Source of the DNA: Symsagittifera roscoffensis
Lineage: Eukaryota; Xenacoelomorpha; Acoela; Convolutidae
Direction: 5' to 3'
Length of the DNA stretch: 64,000 bases
Assembly (NCBI RefSeq): GCF_963678635.1
Contig: NC_087062.1
Location: 9,284,670 to 9,348,669, forward strand
Each line of letters begins with the position of its first letter. The first letter of the stretch is position 1. This document shows positions 41,740 to 54,159 of this stretch, one piece after another. The notes beneath the pieces are model-generated. The model did not search any database and was not told where the DNA came from. It saw nothing but the letters and a program-made list of their open reading frames with translations. The translations under genes and the position numbers were made by a program.

Positions 41740-43190
41740 AGAAAGTTGGCAAAATGAAAGAAGCCACTGCAGGAATCAGAAATCTCAGAATTAGCGTCTG
41801 AAAGAAAGGGAAGAAGTGCGAAACATAGTTACAAAAGCAAATAATTTGAACGATCAGGAATGTTCAAAGGTCAAAGAAAGGTGAAATGGTTGAAGATGTA
41901 AAAACAAAACCAAAAAAATTCTGGAGCTATGTGAGACAGAAAATCGTGTTACAAAATGCAATATCAGCTTCAGTGCAGGATGATGGATCTTCAAAGACAA
42001 AAGTGATCAAGAAAGTTGAAGTTTTGTCAAAGTTCTTTTCATCAGTCTTCACCCCGAACCCCCAGGAGAATAGACGATTTCAGATTTGGATGTCACCCAT
42101 CCAATAAAAGATTTAGAAATAACAGAGCAATTGGTACAAGAGCAACTAAACTCACTCAGTACATCGAAATCTCCAGGGCCCGAAAAAATTCAACCGAAAT
42201 TTCTGCTTGAGTACAGAGATTTCCTGTTTCAAACTCTAAAAAAATTCTAATTTTTTTGACAAATCGAAGCTACCTGAAGACTGGAAACTTGCTCACATTA
42301 CCTCTATCTTCAAAAAAGGAATACAGTTGTTAGCTGACAACTATCGTCCAGTAAGCTTAACATCAGGAGTTTGTAAAATATTTGAGAAAAACATTAGAGC
42401 CCATCTTATGAAACATCTAGAAAGTTAAATAAGTTCTTGTAAATGAACAGTTTGTTTTCCTGCCGGTAGATCGTCACAATCACAACTACTGAGAATGTTG
42501 GATGATTTCACAAAAATAATAGATAGTCGCCGAGAAACGGATGTTATTTACTTGGATTTCAATAAAACGTTCGACTCGGTTCCGCATAAAAGACTGATAG
42601 GAGTCCTAAAACAATACGGAATAAAAAGAAAAACACTGGGCTGAATCAACGAGTTTTTGTTTATAAGACGACAAAGATTTGTGATAAACGACAGTAGATC
42701 TGCAAGAAGATCTAAAAAAACTGGAAAGGTCAAAAAATAGTACTTTCATTTTAATGAAGTTAAATGTGTACATCTCAAATGGAAGCTCAAATCGTGAAAT
42801 ATGATCGATTGAGATTTACGATAAACAGCTGGAAGCAGTAGGAGAAGAAAAAGACCTGGGAGTGATCATCGATAGTAAACTCTCCTTTGACTCTCATATC
42901 TTTGCAAAAGTTAAAAAGGCAATTTCTTTCAATAAAATGACTATACCTATGTTTTTAAATGTTTATAAAGGCCTCGTAAGGCCTCATTTGTAGTTCTGTA
43001 ATCAAGCCTGATACCTGCGATTAAAGAAGAGCAAAAGATTAATCGAAAATGTGCAACAACGAGCGACACGAAAGGTACAAGGGCTGCAGACACTAGGCTA
43101 CAAGGAAAGGTTAAAGAAACTAGCAAGTCGTAAAAGCAAGTCTCAAGCACAGTTCACAGTATCATTATTATGCTTGATTCATTAAGAGTC
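41740..43190 (+). pseudogene. Degenerate CR1-like LINE fragment (LINE-C, copy 1)
   Basis: Pieces of a reverse transcriptase can be read in several frames: KPKKFWSYVRQK (near 41905), KLPEDWKLAHITSIFKK and LADNYRPVSLTSGVCKIFEK (near 42270-42390), a DFNKTFDSVPHKRL-like stretch (42555-42600) and a late KDLGVIIDSKLSFDSH (42855-42900). Many stops and indels make it non-functional. It is collinear with 44500-46510 but lacks the RT segment that holds the YADN/FADD region, so part is deleted. Confidence 0.7.
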
Positions 43191-43820
43191 ATGTGGGAAA
43201 TGATTTTTTTTATACAGGTCTTGGTTTTTTTCTTAAAGGAGTTTTGTCCACCATAAAATTGGTTTTTCGCAGTTTGATTTTTGATTTTTTTTAGTTCCTT
43301 TTATCTCCATTGTTGAAAGCAAACTTCACTATCAAGCAGCAAAAGTGTAAAGATCAGAAAAACGTAATGGACTTCTGGTTTCAAAAGAAGATTTTAAGTT
43401 TCAAGTTTCCGAACGCAACAAAAACTTTACCTAATGATCCAGTTTATTTAGATTGGGTAATTTTTTCTTAAAAAAGTGTCCGTCATAAATTGTTCCAAAG
43501 AGCTTTATGGCCATCTATTTTCTGTGAGTTTCCAATTTCGAAAGCAATTTTTTCCGTTTACTTGCATTTATTGACTTTTATCCAACTTGAAAATTCCCAA
43601 AATTCTTCCCGAAACTTGCTATTTGCGCAAATGCATCTTCCATATTCAGCATCCTAGATATGCAATAACATAGAATTCAATGCAATAGATTTGCAATAAC
43701 AGTGAATTGACAATAGAATTTCTATTGAATCTGTTATACAAAACTGACAGTGTACTATAAATAGTGATATACCCTTACCAGAGTGCAAAATCAAACAGAA
43801 CAAATTGCCATTGTCAATGC
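43191..43820. other. AT-rich stretch without features
   Basis: Lies between LINE-C copy 1 and the RT fragment. I see no gene, repeat unit or RNA gene in it. Confidence 0.5.
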
Positions 43821-43824
43821 TGCT

Positions 43825-44335
43825 TCAACAAGCCTCCCGCTCGAAAGGCTTGATGCCTCTCGGAGCCGCTGATTGGCTCAAGGCCCTAGCATTGGCGTAG
43901 GTTTTTGTCTCGGCGCACCGGTTTGTACCCAACACAAGTGCTTTTCGGGCAATATAGTCGATGTCTATGGTATCCATTTTCAGTTTGGAAGAGAGCAGGT
44001 CTGTTTATACCAGACATTCGATGGGAATCATACCAGCCATAGGGCTTTTATACAAGCAAACTTCCCATCGACCCTCGAGCTTCAAAGACCGTAAGAGAAC
44101 AGATAGGCTTACACTGGTTCCATGGACACATGGAAGAGTACTGGGCTGGGAATATACCTGTGTTCAACGACTGGCATCCTCGTACACCCAATTCGCTGGT
44201 CGAGAGAGGACCTACTGTGGCAGATGCTTCCGAGTCACAAAAAAAGCACCAAATACGAGGCTATTTCATCACCGCAGAGCTTCGGCCGATTGAAATGGAA
44301 GTTTTTGGAAGATTGGGCACTGAGGTACACGCATT
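43825..44335 (+). pseudogene. Fragment of a non-LTR reverse transcriptase C-terminus (RT-D type)
   Basis: Several frames give the Cys/His-rich tail of a non-LTR polyprotein: SIGVGFCLGAPVCTQHKC, VDVYGIH, then RLTLVPWTHGRVLGWEYTCV. The last segment matches DGLTLVPWADGKQLLWDVTVV in the minus-strand RT-D element at 47273-47893. It is short and full of frameshifts, so it is an old remnant of a related element. Confidence 0.6.
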
Positions 44336-46510
44336 ACTGCCGGAGATAAACCATCACTACTAGATATGGTTTTAACTGATGCCGGTCTAAGCGACCTAAG
44401 CACTAATAACCAACGACCTATGGGACAGAGCGACCACGTTATCTTAGAAGTGGAGACCCGCGTACCCCACAATTAGTAAGACCATGATGAGATACAACTT
44501 CGCTTACGGAGATTATGACCGAATGAGAGATGACGTAGAAAGTTTTCCTTTTTTCACAGTGAAGACAATGTTGAAAAAATTTGGACGGATTTGCGCAAAC
44601 TCCTGATTGAACTAACAAAAAAAATTATTTCTCCTAACTAAGCTCAAAAGAGAGTGTAGAAACAACTTACTATCCACCAATACCACTCGACAGGCAAACA
44701 CAACAAAAAAGATGTACTGGAAAAAAATTGCCGCAAAAGACAACAGTAATGTTTGACAACCATAAACAAAAAAAGAAATGCTGTAAAGACAGCTAAACGA
44801 AATGTTCAAAGGGCAAAGAAAGGTGAAATAGATAAAAATCTAAAAACGAAAAAAAAATCTGGAGACAGAAAACGGTGTTACAAAATGCAGTGTCAGCTTT
44901 AGTGCAGGATGATGTATCTTCAACGACCAATGAGATCAAAAAAGAATTTTTTGTCAAAGTTCTTTTCATCAGTCTTCACACCGAACCACCAGGAGTTTCT
45001 ACGATTCCAGAATTGGATATCAACCATCCAAAAAAGGACTTAAAAATAACAGAGCAATTGGTGAAAGAGCAACTAAACTCACTCAATACATCGAAATCTC
45101 CAGAGCTCGACAAAATTCACCCATAAATTCTATTTGAATTGAGAGATTTCCTGACTCAAATTCTGACAAAGTTTTTGTTTTACAAAACATGGGACGAAAC
45201 AAAGCTACGTGAAGACCGGAAACTTGCTCACATTACCTCTATCTTCAAAAAAGGTAAAGTTGTTAGCTGACAACTATCGTCCAGTAAGCTTAAAATCAGG
45301 GGTTTGTAAAATATTTGAGAAAATAATTAAAGCCCAGCTTAATTAGAAAAAAAATAAATCCGTGTGAATGAACAGTTTGGTTTCCTGCCGGTAGATCATC
45401 ACAATTACAACTACTGAGATTAATGGATGATTTCACAAAAACAATGAATGGATAGTCGCCGAGAAACGGCATTTGTCTACTTGGGTTTCAAGAAAGCGTT
45501 TTCACTCGGTACCGCACAAAAGACTTATAGGATTCCTGAAACAAAATGGAATAAAATGCAAAACACTGGCTGGATCAACGAGTTTTTATTAATAAGACGA
45601 CAAAGAGTGGTGATAAACGACAGTAGATTTGAATGGAGAGGTGCATTGAGTGGGATTCCCCAGGTATTTGTACTGGGACCTGTTTTGTTTGTAATATCCA
45701 TAAATTCAATGCCAAATACATTCAAATCAAAATTGTATTTATTTGCAGACAATGCAAAACTATCCAAAAAAAATACCAGCGAAAAAGTCCTTGAATTGCT
45801 GCAAGAAGGGCTAAGAAAACCGGAAGATTGGTCAGAAAATAGTATTTTCATTTTAATGAAGATAAATGTGTACATAAGATAATCTCAAATGGAAGCTCAA
45901 ATCGTGAAATAAGCTCATATGAGTTTTACGATAAACAGCTTGAAACAGTAGGAGAAGAAAAAGACCTTGGAGTGATCATCGATAGTAAACTCTCCTTTGA
46001 CTCTCATATCTTTGCAAAAGTTAAAAAGGCAATTTCTATCATTGCAGTTTTTAAAAAACTTTCAATAAAATGACTATACCTATGTTTTTAAATGTTTATA
46101 AAGGCCTCGTAAAGCCTCATTTGTAGTTCTGTAATCAAGTCACAAATGGTACAAGTGCAGACACTCAGTTACAATGAAAGGTGAAAGAAACAAGACCGAT
46201 CCTCACTTGAATACCGCAGAAGGCGAGAAACAATGATCGAAATGTTCAATATAGGTTACAACCGTTATGACCCAAAAGCTACAAAAGGCATGTTCGAATT
46301 GAGTAATCGTGACACAAGGACAAATGACATGAAAGTGATAACGAGGAAGGCCAACTTCGATTTGCGGAAAAACTTTTATACCATTAGATCAGCTACAGAT
46401 TGGAATATGTTGCCAGGATAAGTAATTGACTCGAAGACCTTGAACGCTTTCAAGAACAACGTGGACAAATATCGGAACAAAAGCGGAATTAATAAATTTG
46501 AGACGAAATA
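44336..46510 (+). pseudogene. Degenerate CR1-like LINE fragment (LINE-C, copy 2)
   Basis: The 5' end reads PSLLDMVLTDAGLSDL...GQSDHVILEVE, the end of an EEP endonuclease with its SDH motif. Collinear RT pieces follow: LKITEQLVKEQLNSLNTSKSPE, LADNYRPVSLKSGVCKIF, YLGFKKAFSLGT, SGIPQVFVLGPVLFVISINSMP, YLFADNAKLSK (FADN in place of FADD), KDLGVIIDSKLSFDSH, and a final YDPKATKGMFELSNRDTRTN...RSATDWNMLP (46260-46420) typical of CR1 C-termini. Stops and indels are frequent. It repeats 41740-43190 in direct orientation. Confidence 0.75.
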
Positions 46511-47272
46511 ATCGAAAAGGAGTACATCAGTTCTTAAATTGTACCAGCAAATATTGGAACAAAAGCGAAATTAATAACTTTTAGACGAATTAATCGAAAA
46601 GGAGTACATCATGAGCTGATTGATAGAGGCGACAAAACGCCTAAGAGATCAGAAAAACAACTGAACTGAAGATTTAAGAACGGTTTCCCGCTTTAACCAT
46701 TATAAGGTGTGGTTTGTTTTTCGACGTGTTGCTACTTTCCTGCTTTTCAACCCTTTTTCCCATCCCAGCTATTATGCTCAATGGTCTTGAAACCACTCAG
46801 CCCGACAATTTTTTGTGGGTTACTGGTTATCTATCCATTGTTTCTAAATAACCTCTAAAGCTCTATCGTTTCTCCATATAGAAGTAGGCCAAAATACTGT
46901 GGACGGTCCGGTCCCTCAATGTCATGAATATCTTCTGGTTGAGCTTGTTTTAGAATTACCGTACTAAAATCAAAATTGTGAAATTGTAGTTCTAAAATTG
47001 TACCAGCATTCGATCTAACGTTTTCTGAAATGTAGATCAATGTTAATTGTTTTAACTCATCATCTGCATCGTCATCATCATCATTATCATTTTTTTCAAG
47101 GTAATCAGAAGGTCAAAAGTATCATAGTAACCGAGGTTACAGTCATGAGTCCCTTCAACATGTATTCCAGTCAAAATCCTTGGAATTTTTTAGATATGGA
47201 AGTGATAATGATAAAAGAAGATGACAAGTGTTTAAGTCCTTTTCAATTAAAATCGATACGGGTTACGTTTCT
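46511..47272. other. No gene seen
   Basis: Unique-looking AT-rich sequence with a short CAT/CATC-rich simple repeat near 47058-47095. Short frames are not supported by any recognisable motif. Confidence 0.5.
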
Positions 47273-47928
47273 TCAATAAGAACACGCAACTCGACACGAG
47301 ATAATATAATATACAAGTGTTACAAGTAAAAAATTTCGTCGAAAGTTATTTTTATCATTTATTGTTCCGAGTACGCAAGCGGCGTTCGCAATCTGTATTG
47401 CCAGGGAGATTCTCTGTTTTAAAAAGCTGCCTGCTCTGGGTTCCTCAGTGCATATGCTTAGGTTCTTACAAAGCTTGCTCAAAAAAACTTCTGTGCTGGG
47501 GCCGGCCGCGCCCTGAATTTCAAAAGCTAGCGGTTGAAAAAGATATCCATCATTTACAAGATCTTTATACTTGTCAATTTTTCGCTCTTCCCCTTTAGCG
47601 GCAGCCGTACCAGGGTTACAAACAGATCCGGCATTAATCCTACAAGGAGCTAAGGAGTCTACTACCGTTACATCCCACAAAAGCTGCTTACCATCAGCCC
47701 ATGGAACGAGCGTCAAACCGTCTGGTCGCTTCTGATCGGTCCTGTAGAGGTGTCGTGGTTCTAAAACAGAGGGAATGTGAATAGATGATAGACTCTGCTT
47801 TATAAGGGCATTCAAGTTTGAATGCCTAGAGAATCTCCCTGCACTTTTGAGGCAAGAAAGACCATGCCAACCATCCTCGGTAACGTCTTTCAATTATTGG
47901 GAGCCAAATCTATCTTGGAACGCGTTGA
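47273..47928 (-). pseudogene. RT-D non-LTR element, C-terminal domain (minus strand)
   Basis: A 206-codon frame (47893 to 47273) contains KRPDGLTLVPWADGKQLLWDVTVV and GEERKIDKYKDLVNDGYLFQPLAFEIQG. This is a conserved C-terminal region of a group of animal non-LTR polyproteins; a nuclease-like fold is suspected but not proven. It is the downstream end of the element whose RT lies at 52292-54159. Its upstream part is also present as an inverted copy at 48087-48484. Confidence 0.7.
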
Positions 47929-48484
47929 ACCTTTTTAATTCCGTTGCTTCGAGTCGTAAAATCAAGTCTGCAATTTTGCTGTCAAAAATTGGCTCCGTCC
48001 AATTTTTTTGGATTTCATTTTCCGGAGCCATTTCAATTTTTCCAAGGTCAAACCACCGTTTGACCACCGTATAAAGTAAAAAAGTTCAACGCGTTCCAAG
48101 ATAGATTTGGCTCCCAATAATTGAAAGACGTTACCGAGGATGGTTGGCATGGTCTTTCTTGCCTCAAAAGTGCAGGGAGATTCTCTAGGCATTCAAACCT
48201 GAATGCCCTTATAAAGCAGAGTCTATCATCAATCTCACATTCCCTCTGTTTTAGAACCACGACACCTCCACAGGACCGATCAGAAGCGACCTTTATAAGG
48301 TCGCTTCTGAAGCGACCTTCAATGGGCTGATGGTAAGCAGCTCTTGTGGGATGTAACGGTAGTAGACTCCTTAGCTCCTTGTAGGATTAATGCCGGGTCT
48401 GTTTGTAACCCTGGTACGGCTGCCGCTGAAGGGGAAGAGCGAAAAATTGACAAGTTTAAAGATCTTGTAAATGATGGATATCTT
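47539..48484. repeat. Large inverted repeat (arms about 390 bp, spacer about 158 bp)
   Basis: The left arm (47539-47928) and right arm (48087-48484) are reverse complements: both encode MKDVTEDGWHGLSCLKSAGR and WDVTVVDSLAPCRINAG, on opposite strands. The right arm differs by a small local rearrangement at 48282-48320 that includes its own palindrome. The structure fits a fold-back duplication of the RT-D end. Confidence 0.85.
48282..48308. repeat. Near-perfect short palindrome in right arm
   Basis: AGAAGCGACCTT, then TAT, then AAGGTCGCTTCT: two 12-base arms with a 3-base loop. The left arm lacks it. It replaces about 25 bases of RT-D coding sequence and looks like a templated, snap-back repair product. 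Confidence 0.75.
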
Positions 48485-48529
48485 AGCCTAATTGTTGTGA
48501 TAAACTTATTAAATAGTTTCCGGTTTGAT

Positions 48530-49315
48530 ATGTCTCAAGCAAAAGCTACTAGATGTGGACCATGCAACAAACCATCGAAGGACAACGACTCAACTGCTAT
48601 AGGATGTGAAAAGTGCAGCGCGTGGTTCCATGGGCAATGTGTTGGATTGTCTCCTGATGATGTAGCTACAATGGGCAAAATTCGAGGATGCTTCTGGCTG
48701 TGCTCTGGCTGCCTTGAGGGGAACACCTTCACATCCCAAGCTAAGTTTGAACTGATTATTCAAAGACAAGAAAGCTTAATCGAAATTACAAAAAGCATTA
48801 AAGAAACTGTTGAAAATGTTGATCCAACCAAGACAACATCATCGAATGTACCGGTTAATAGTCGTATTAATAACAGTCACCGAGCCAGCACATGTGAAAG
48901 CGAGATAATCATCGACGGAGCCTGCGAAGACAACGGTCAGTTTACATCCAATATAGAGGCCGAAGAAGCCAAAGTGGCCGAAATTTTTGATCAAATAGGC
49001 GAAGAAAATCTCAGTATCTGCCAAATATATAGACTTGGTAAAGCTAATCCCCAACAACGAAGAACGCGTCCTTTACTTGTTCGTCTGTCATCCGAATGGA
49101 ATGCTAAAAAATGCCTAGCAAAATCTTACGAACTGAAGAATTTCAAAGAAAAGATTTCCATATCGAAGTCCCTAAACCAAGAAGAACAGATTCTGAAACG
49201 TAAAATCTTCAAGAAACGGTACGACATGATTAACAATGAAAAATTTCCACGCGATGAGCTAAAAACTCGTGGTCTGACCCTCGAACGAAATGGTATCAAG
49301 ATCAATCTTGACTGA
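48530..49315 (+). CDS. LINE-B ORF1 protein
   Basis: The frame has 262 codons from ATG 48530. The frame is also open upstream because it reads into the RT-D arm, but the real start is most likely MSQAKATRCGPCNK. The N-terminal PHD/zinc-finger-like region has CGPC...CEKCSAWFHGQC...CSGC (residues about 9-62). The middle is low complexity, followed by a conserved C-terminal region (ICQIYRLGKAN..., RPLLVRLSSEWNAKKCLAKS, NQEEQILKRKIFKKRYDMI) that matches the pattern of ORF1 RNA-binding domains in CR1/L2 LINEs and parallels LINE-A ORF1 (FRMGQ..., ILVKVP...). Uninterrupted, so the insertion may be young, although ORF2 is broken. Confidence 0.75.
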   Translation: MSQAKATRCGPCNKPSKDNDSTAIGCEKCSAWFHGQCVGLSPDDVATMGKIRGCFWLCSGCLEGNTFTSQAKFELIIQRQESLIEITKSIKETVENVDPTKTTSSNVPVNSRINNSHRASTCESEIIIDGACEDNGQFTSNIEAEEAKVAEIFDQIGEENLSICQIYRLGKANPQQRRTRPLLVRLSSEWNAKKCLAKSYELKNFKEKISISKSLNQEEQILKRKIFKKRYDMINNEKFPRDELKTRGLTLERNGIKINLD

Positions 49316-52166
49316 CTACAATCAAAATTATGCCTTATCAACGCACAAAGTCTCTTGAGCCTAAATCAGCGTCTGAAGTTAATCAATTTTCTTTCTTTAC
49401 ATTCTCCTGATATCGTGTTCATTACTGAAACATGGCTTAAGCCAGAAATTACTGATCCCAAAATTTTTCTTATGAATACTCACTATTCGGTTATTGCTCG
49501 AAAAGACCGCACTTCTGGAGAACACGGAGGTGTTCTCATTGCCACAAAAAATAGTTTTGCTTTAAATTATTCAATTCTATCATACGATGCAGATTACTGC
49601 ATCGGACTTTCAATATATTCGGGTGCAGTTAATCATATTTTCCTCCTTATTTACAACCCCCCCCCCCCCCCCGCTTTGTCGCAGTTTCGGATACCTGCCA
49701 AAATGCTTACTGATTCAATACGTTATTTTAACTCCAAATTGATTAATGGTTCTGGTTCGTACACAATCTTAGGTGACCTAAATCTGCCTGATATCTGTTG
49801 GGCATCTTCTGATGGAGGCTGTGATTACTCAAAACTGTTCCTAGAGGTTATTGAGGATCATACCTTAATGCCCCTTATATATGAACCCACACATTGCTCA
49901 GGCAACACTCTTGATATCATTTTAACTTCGCACACAGAATTGTTCACTGCATTTGTAAATGAAGTGCTTTACTCAGACCATTTTCCTTTATTTGTTTTTT
50001 TTTCTACCATTCCTGAAGCAGCGCCTACTGTGATTGGGAATTTTATGAAAACTTCTCTATCTAAATCATCTTTCTCTCATTCGATCTTCAATAGTAACAT
50101 CAGCCCTTGTTTTACCAAACTCATTGTGGAACAAAACTCATGTAATTCCATATCCACCACTAATGATTATGTAGATAGCTGGTACGCTCAGATCAATCAT
50201 GCAATTCTTTTATCATGCGCACATAAAACTAAAAGACGCCAGCAACTTCCCTATTATTATTCGTCGCATACAGTTCATTTACTGAATAAGCACCACTCCA
50301 TATCTAAACGGACAGCCAACACAAATCATTTAGCTTCGATCCAACAAGACCTTAACAATTTAATCGAGTTGGATAAAACTTGTCTCCTTGAATCTTTAAG
50401 ACCAAATTCTACCCGTGATTGCTTTAAATACCTTCGATCTTTTACCAAAAGGAAACTACCAAACCAAATGCACTGGATGAATAGAAAAGCATCCACTTCT
50501 ATTGAATGAGCCATTCTTTTGAACGATTACTTCTGTTCAGTGTTTCTAGAAAAGCACGAAATTCAAATCCTACAACCCGAAAAACCCACCATTTTTCTAT
50601 CCGATCTCCATGTCAACCTTAAAAAGGTCGAGAAAGCTCTCGAATTTGTTAAAACTTCTTGTATTACCAACGACCGCCTCCCAACCTTTATTCTTAACTA
50701 AGCAGTGAATTAATAAATATCTCCTCTAGTCGTGCAGCTCTTTGTCAAGGTTTTGGAAACTAAAACGTGGCCAGAACTTTGGAAATGTGCGTTTATTACG
50801 CCAATTCTTATATCTAGTAATCCCGAAAATGTTGAAAATTATCGCCCGATTAGCATATTGCTTCAATTATTGATTATTCTGGAGAGAATGATCTTCGATT
50901 TCATTTATCCTAAAATTCGGGCTAAAGTTACATCTGCTCAACATGGTTTTATTACCAAGCGATCGACTGTTACTCAGCTTCTTGAATACTTAGATCAGAT
51001 TTATAACGACATCGAGGCAAAAAACGACTGTCTTTGTGTGTACTTCGATTTTCGCAAGGCTTTTGATCAAGTTCCTCATCATATACTTATTTCGAAACTT
51101 GGTAATTTAGGCTTTGACACTAGCTTTCTTGAAATTTTTGCTTCCTATCTCACAAACCGCACGCAAATTGTCTTAATTAACAATGAAGCATCTCCAAAAG
51201 GCCATGTAACAAGTGGTGTTCCGCAAGGAAGTGACTCGGCCCTTTGCTATTTATACTCTTCATTAATGACATGCCAGCTGTCTTGAAAACCTCTAATTGC
51301 TTTCTGTTTGCTGATGACAGCAAACTCTATTCAAAAAATGACTTTTCCTTAGTTCAAACAGACATTGATCTACTTATCAATTGGACGCTTGAAAACGAAA
51401 TGACATTTAATTCTGATAAATGCAAAGTTATTTGTTTTAACTCAACTTCCCCCAAATCTACTCTTTACCGTAATGATTACAGTCAGTTTCATCTATCAAA
51501 GATCTCGGAGTAACGATATCTAGTGATTTAAAGTGGGATATCCACATTAAAACCAAACTGGTCGCAGTTAACAAAGCTTTCCATTTCTTAAAACGTTCAT
51601 TCCCTTATGAAGTATCCATGAGAACCAAATTCAATTATTACCAGCTATGTACTATGAGTATTTTGTTATACGGTAGTCAGGTCTGTTTTCCATCTTTAAC
51701 ATATCGCCGCAAACTAGAATTATTTAACAGAAAATGTTTGAAATGGGTAACGGGAGTGAACGACTATACAGAACAACTTAGAAAAACGAATTCCTTGCCA
51801 ATTTCCTTCACTATAGCTTTACATGATATGTGTTTTCTTAATCGAGTCCTGACTGATCAATTTGATTTCGACCTTTACAGATACATAAATTTTAACTTTG
51901 CAGCCAAAGACCTTCGCAATAGCTCACGCCCTAAGCTTTCAACAACCCAGAATTGTCGACTCTTCTTTACAGAGCAATTTTTCTTCTATCGCGTCTGTCG
52001 GTATGCCAACATGATTTCAGCAAACAACATAGCCGACATTTTCTCATCGCCTGAAATTTTCAAAGCAAAATTGAAAATCTATCTGAAAAATAGAATTGAT
52101 ATAATCAACTTAAACAACTCTTGTTCAATGCTACTTTGTTGCCATTGCATAAATTGCCGTTCGTGA
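49316..52166 (+). pseudogene. LINE-B ORF2: endonuclease-reverse transcriptase, broken
   Basis: The EEP endonuclease (49355-50509) has FITETWLKP, GDLNLPDICW and SDHFPLF. A 16-base C run (49657-49672) lies inside it. TGA at 50507-50509 and a frame change near 50700 break the connecting region. The RT has NYRPISILL, VYFDFRKAFDQVPH, SGVPQGS, then a one-base frameshift near 51235, then LLFILFINDMP and a canonical FADD (CFLFADDSKLY). A further break at 51513-51617 precedes the C-terminal domain (LYGSQVCFPSLTYRRKLELFNRKCLKWVTG) ending at 52166. The family assignment (CR1/L2 group) rests on domain order and motif style. Confidence 0.8.
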
Positions 52167-52230
52167 TGTCTTGTGTACATAATCATACCGTTTCTTTTGT
52201 TTGATGCCTTTATAAAGGGAATAAATTCTT

Positions 52231-52243
52231 TTAGTAGTAGTAA

Positions 52244-52284
<41 letters not shown>

Positions 52285-52291
52285 GTAGTAA
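52231..52291 (+). repeat. (TAG)n microsatellite tail of LINE-B
   Basis: About 18-20 TAG/TAA units follow AATAAATTCTTT. CR1/L2-group LINEs often end in a short microsatellite instead of poly(A), so this marks the LINE-B 3' end. Confidence 0.85.
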
Positions 52292-54159
52292 TTTAAGCGC
52301 ATCATCATAGGTTCCATCCACATGCTCCAAACCAAAGATTTCGCTCAAGGCATCTTTTGCTCCTACTGCTGAGGCTAAGAAAGTGGGTAAAGCGAGTAGA
52401 CGAGCGGAAGAAACGCCCAAGCCACCTTTGGCTGCCGGGAGAACTGCTTGTAAGAACTGGTAATCATCCATTTTCACGTTAGTGACCTTGCATAACAAAT
52501 TTCTTAGTAATTTATCGTAGGGTTCCAAAAAATCATTTTCCAAAAAAACAAGGGATCGTACGCAAAAAAACATAGGAATTTTGCTATGCTAAAGCAATTT
52601 TTCAGGAGATAAAAATCATAATGGGCGTCTAGTTTGTCAATGACATCCGAGATTTTTTCAAGCTCCTTAATTTTTTCGTCGAGCAATTCTTTTCGGCAAA
52701 GTTCACCGATTGGAGATCCTAAAATGAGGAGTTCTTCTTTTGTTTTTATTTTTTATTTTTGGGCATATTTTTCGAAATTGTGTTAAAATTGAATTATACT
52801 GTGTACTAGTAGTCGGTCCCAAAAAACAAAGTTCACACTTCTCAGTGCTTAAGCTCAGGCCATAAATTTGTTCCGATTTCAGAATGTTTTTAAGGTCCCG
52901 GAGTACTACCTTATAGTCGTCGGCTAAATTCCCATCATCTAAATACCAGACGTTCATTTTTGCTCCAACTGTTTGACTAGTGTATGAATTGTTTCCGCAA
53001 AAAGGGGTGGGGCTTCAGGATCACCTTGCTGAGCTCCGTCTTCTGACATTATGACAAAGCTTCCGTAAAAAAGGTAACTAGGTTTACCATACGCGCAATG
53101 GGTGTAAGTATACAATTCGGCGCGATTTGAATAAACATGATTCAGCGTTGTTTCTCTGTTTAAAGAGTTAAAGGCATTCTTAAAATCTAGTTTTAAAAGA
53201 ACAGTGCATTTTGGATTGTCGTCGCGTTCAATTAGGTTTCGAAACGAGTGCGCAGCTATTTCTGCTCCTCGTTTGGTACCGCATCTTACCTGTACCTTTC
53301 CGAAAAATTTTTGTCGCTCGGAGAGGGCCTTGCTCCCAGCGCATTTAGACGCGATACGTCTCAGCGTGTTGCCTATGGCAATCGGTCTCAACCCTCCGTC
53401 TATCTTCATGAGGGCGATAAGCTTTGCGCCAAAAAAGAAAGGTCTTAGTGGTTCGGGTGTTTTGCCATCTCCAATGAGGTTTATCAGCTCAGTAAGTGGT
53501 TTCAGAAAATTAAGTCCTGCACTGCCATTCGACTTACTAACAAGATCTTTAAAAATTTCAGGAACTATTTTATCAGGACCTGCTGCTGATCCGTTTGGAA
53601 AGGACATTATCGCTTTGTATAGGTCGAAATCGGTTACGAAAAAACTATCAAACTTTTCTGGGTTTGGAGCTGCAAATTTGGCTAGCTGCGGGTGCTTAGA
53701 CAACAATTTTTGATAGTTATCAGTTGAAAACGGAGCTATTTTGTCATCCGAAGCAGCAAGCCTTATTCCTCCCTTTACATTTCCTTCATCGAGCTTACTA
53801 CTTATTAACTTTATTCTCTACTCGAGGTCACTCAGAGGCGGACTTGAAACTTGGGGATGGGGTTTTGGAAGTGACACGTCATTTGCTCGAATTTTTTTAC
53901 TTATCAAAGAACTCATGCTTGTGGTCTGTTTGCGTCCACTTTTTTTCGGATGCTCCAAAAAAAACAAGAACGACGTTAAAAAAAATTAGCCATTTTGTAA
54001 CATCTTCTACATTGTAGAAGATGTCATTTATTTTGTCGGACAGACTTTCCGCCAAGGGAACACGCGAGTCTTTTGGTACTCTCTTGAGTACTCGGACATT
54101 TGAGATGGCTGTATTAACAGAATTGTCTAGCACTAAATCATTACCTATTGTTGCTTTAT
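52292..54159 (-). pseudogene. RT-D non-LTR element, reverse transcriptase region (minus strand)
   Basis: Reading from 54159 downwards: a conserved N-terminal stretch (NVRVLKRVPKDSRVPLAESLSDKIN), then the RT with SAAGPDKIVPEIFKDL, RPIAIGNTLRRIASK, LLKLDFKNAFNSLNRE and GAQQGDPEAPPLF (53706-52954). After a frame change near 52957 comes WYLDDGNL with the catalytic YLDD. Next is the thumb-like PYDKLLRNLL...LPAAKGGLGV (52540-52400), ending at GTYDDALK where LINE-B is inserted. Frameshifts make it inactive. It belongs to a group of animal non-LTR elements whose RT uses YLDD and which carry a C-terminal LVPW...WDVT domain. Its 5' part is cut at 54160 by the second giant LTR element. Confidence 0.78.

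Larger units (their letters stand above)
48482..52291 (+). mobile_element. LINE-B, CR1/L2-like LINE inserted in RT-D
   Basis: It starts about where homology of the right inverted arm to RT-D ends (GATGGATAT) and ends in a (TAG)n tail. Beyond that, minus-strand RT-D coding resumes. It has ORF1 with a PHD-like finger, ORF2 with EEP endonuclease and RT, and AATAAA at 52220-52225 shortly before the tail. The 5' boundary is approximate. Confidence 0.8.

Noticed and set aside
46855-47040. 61-codon minus-strand frame
   Set aside because: No homology or motif recognised; isolated in AT-rich sequence.
52233-52291. CRISPR-like or satellite array
   Set aside because: It is a (TAG)n microsatellite tail of LINE-B; there are no spacers.
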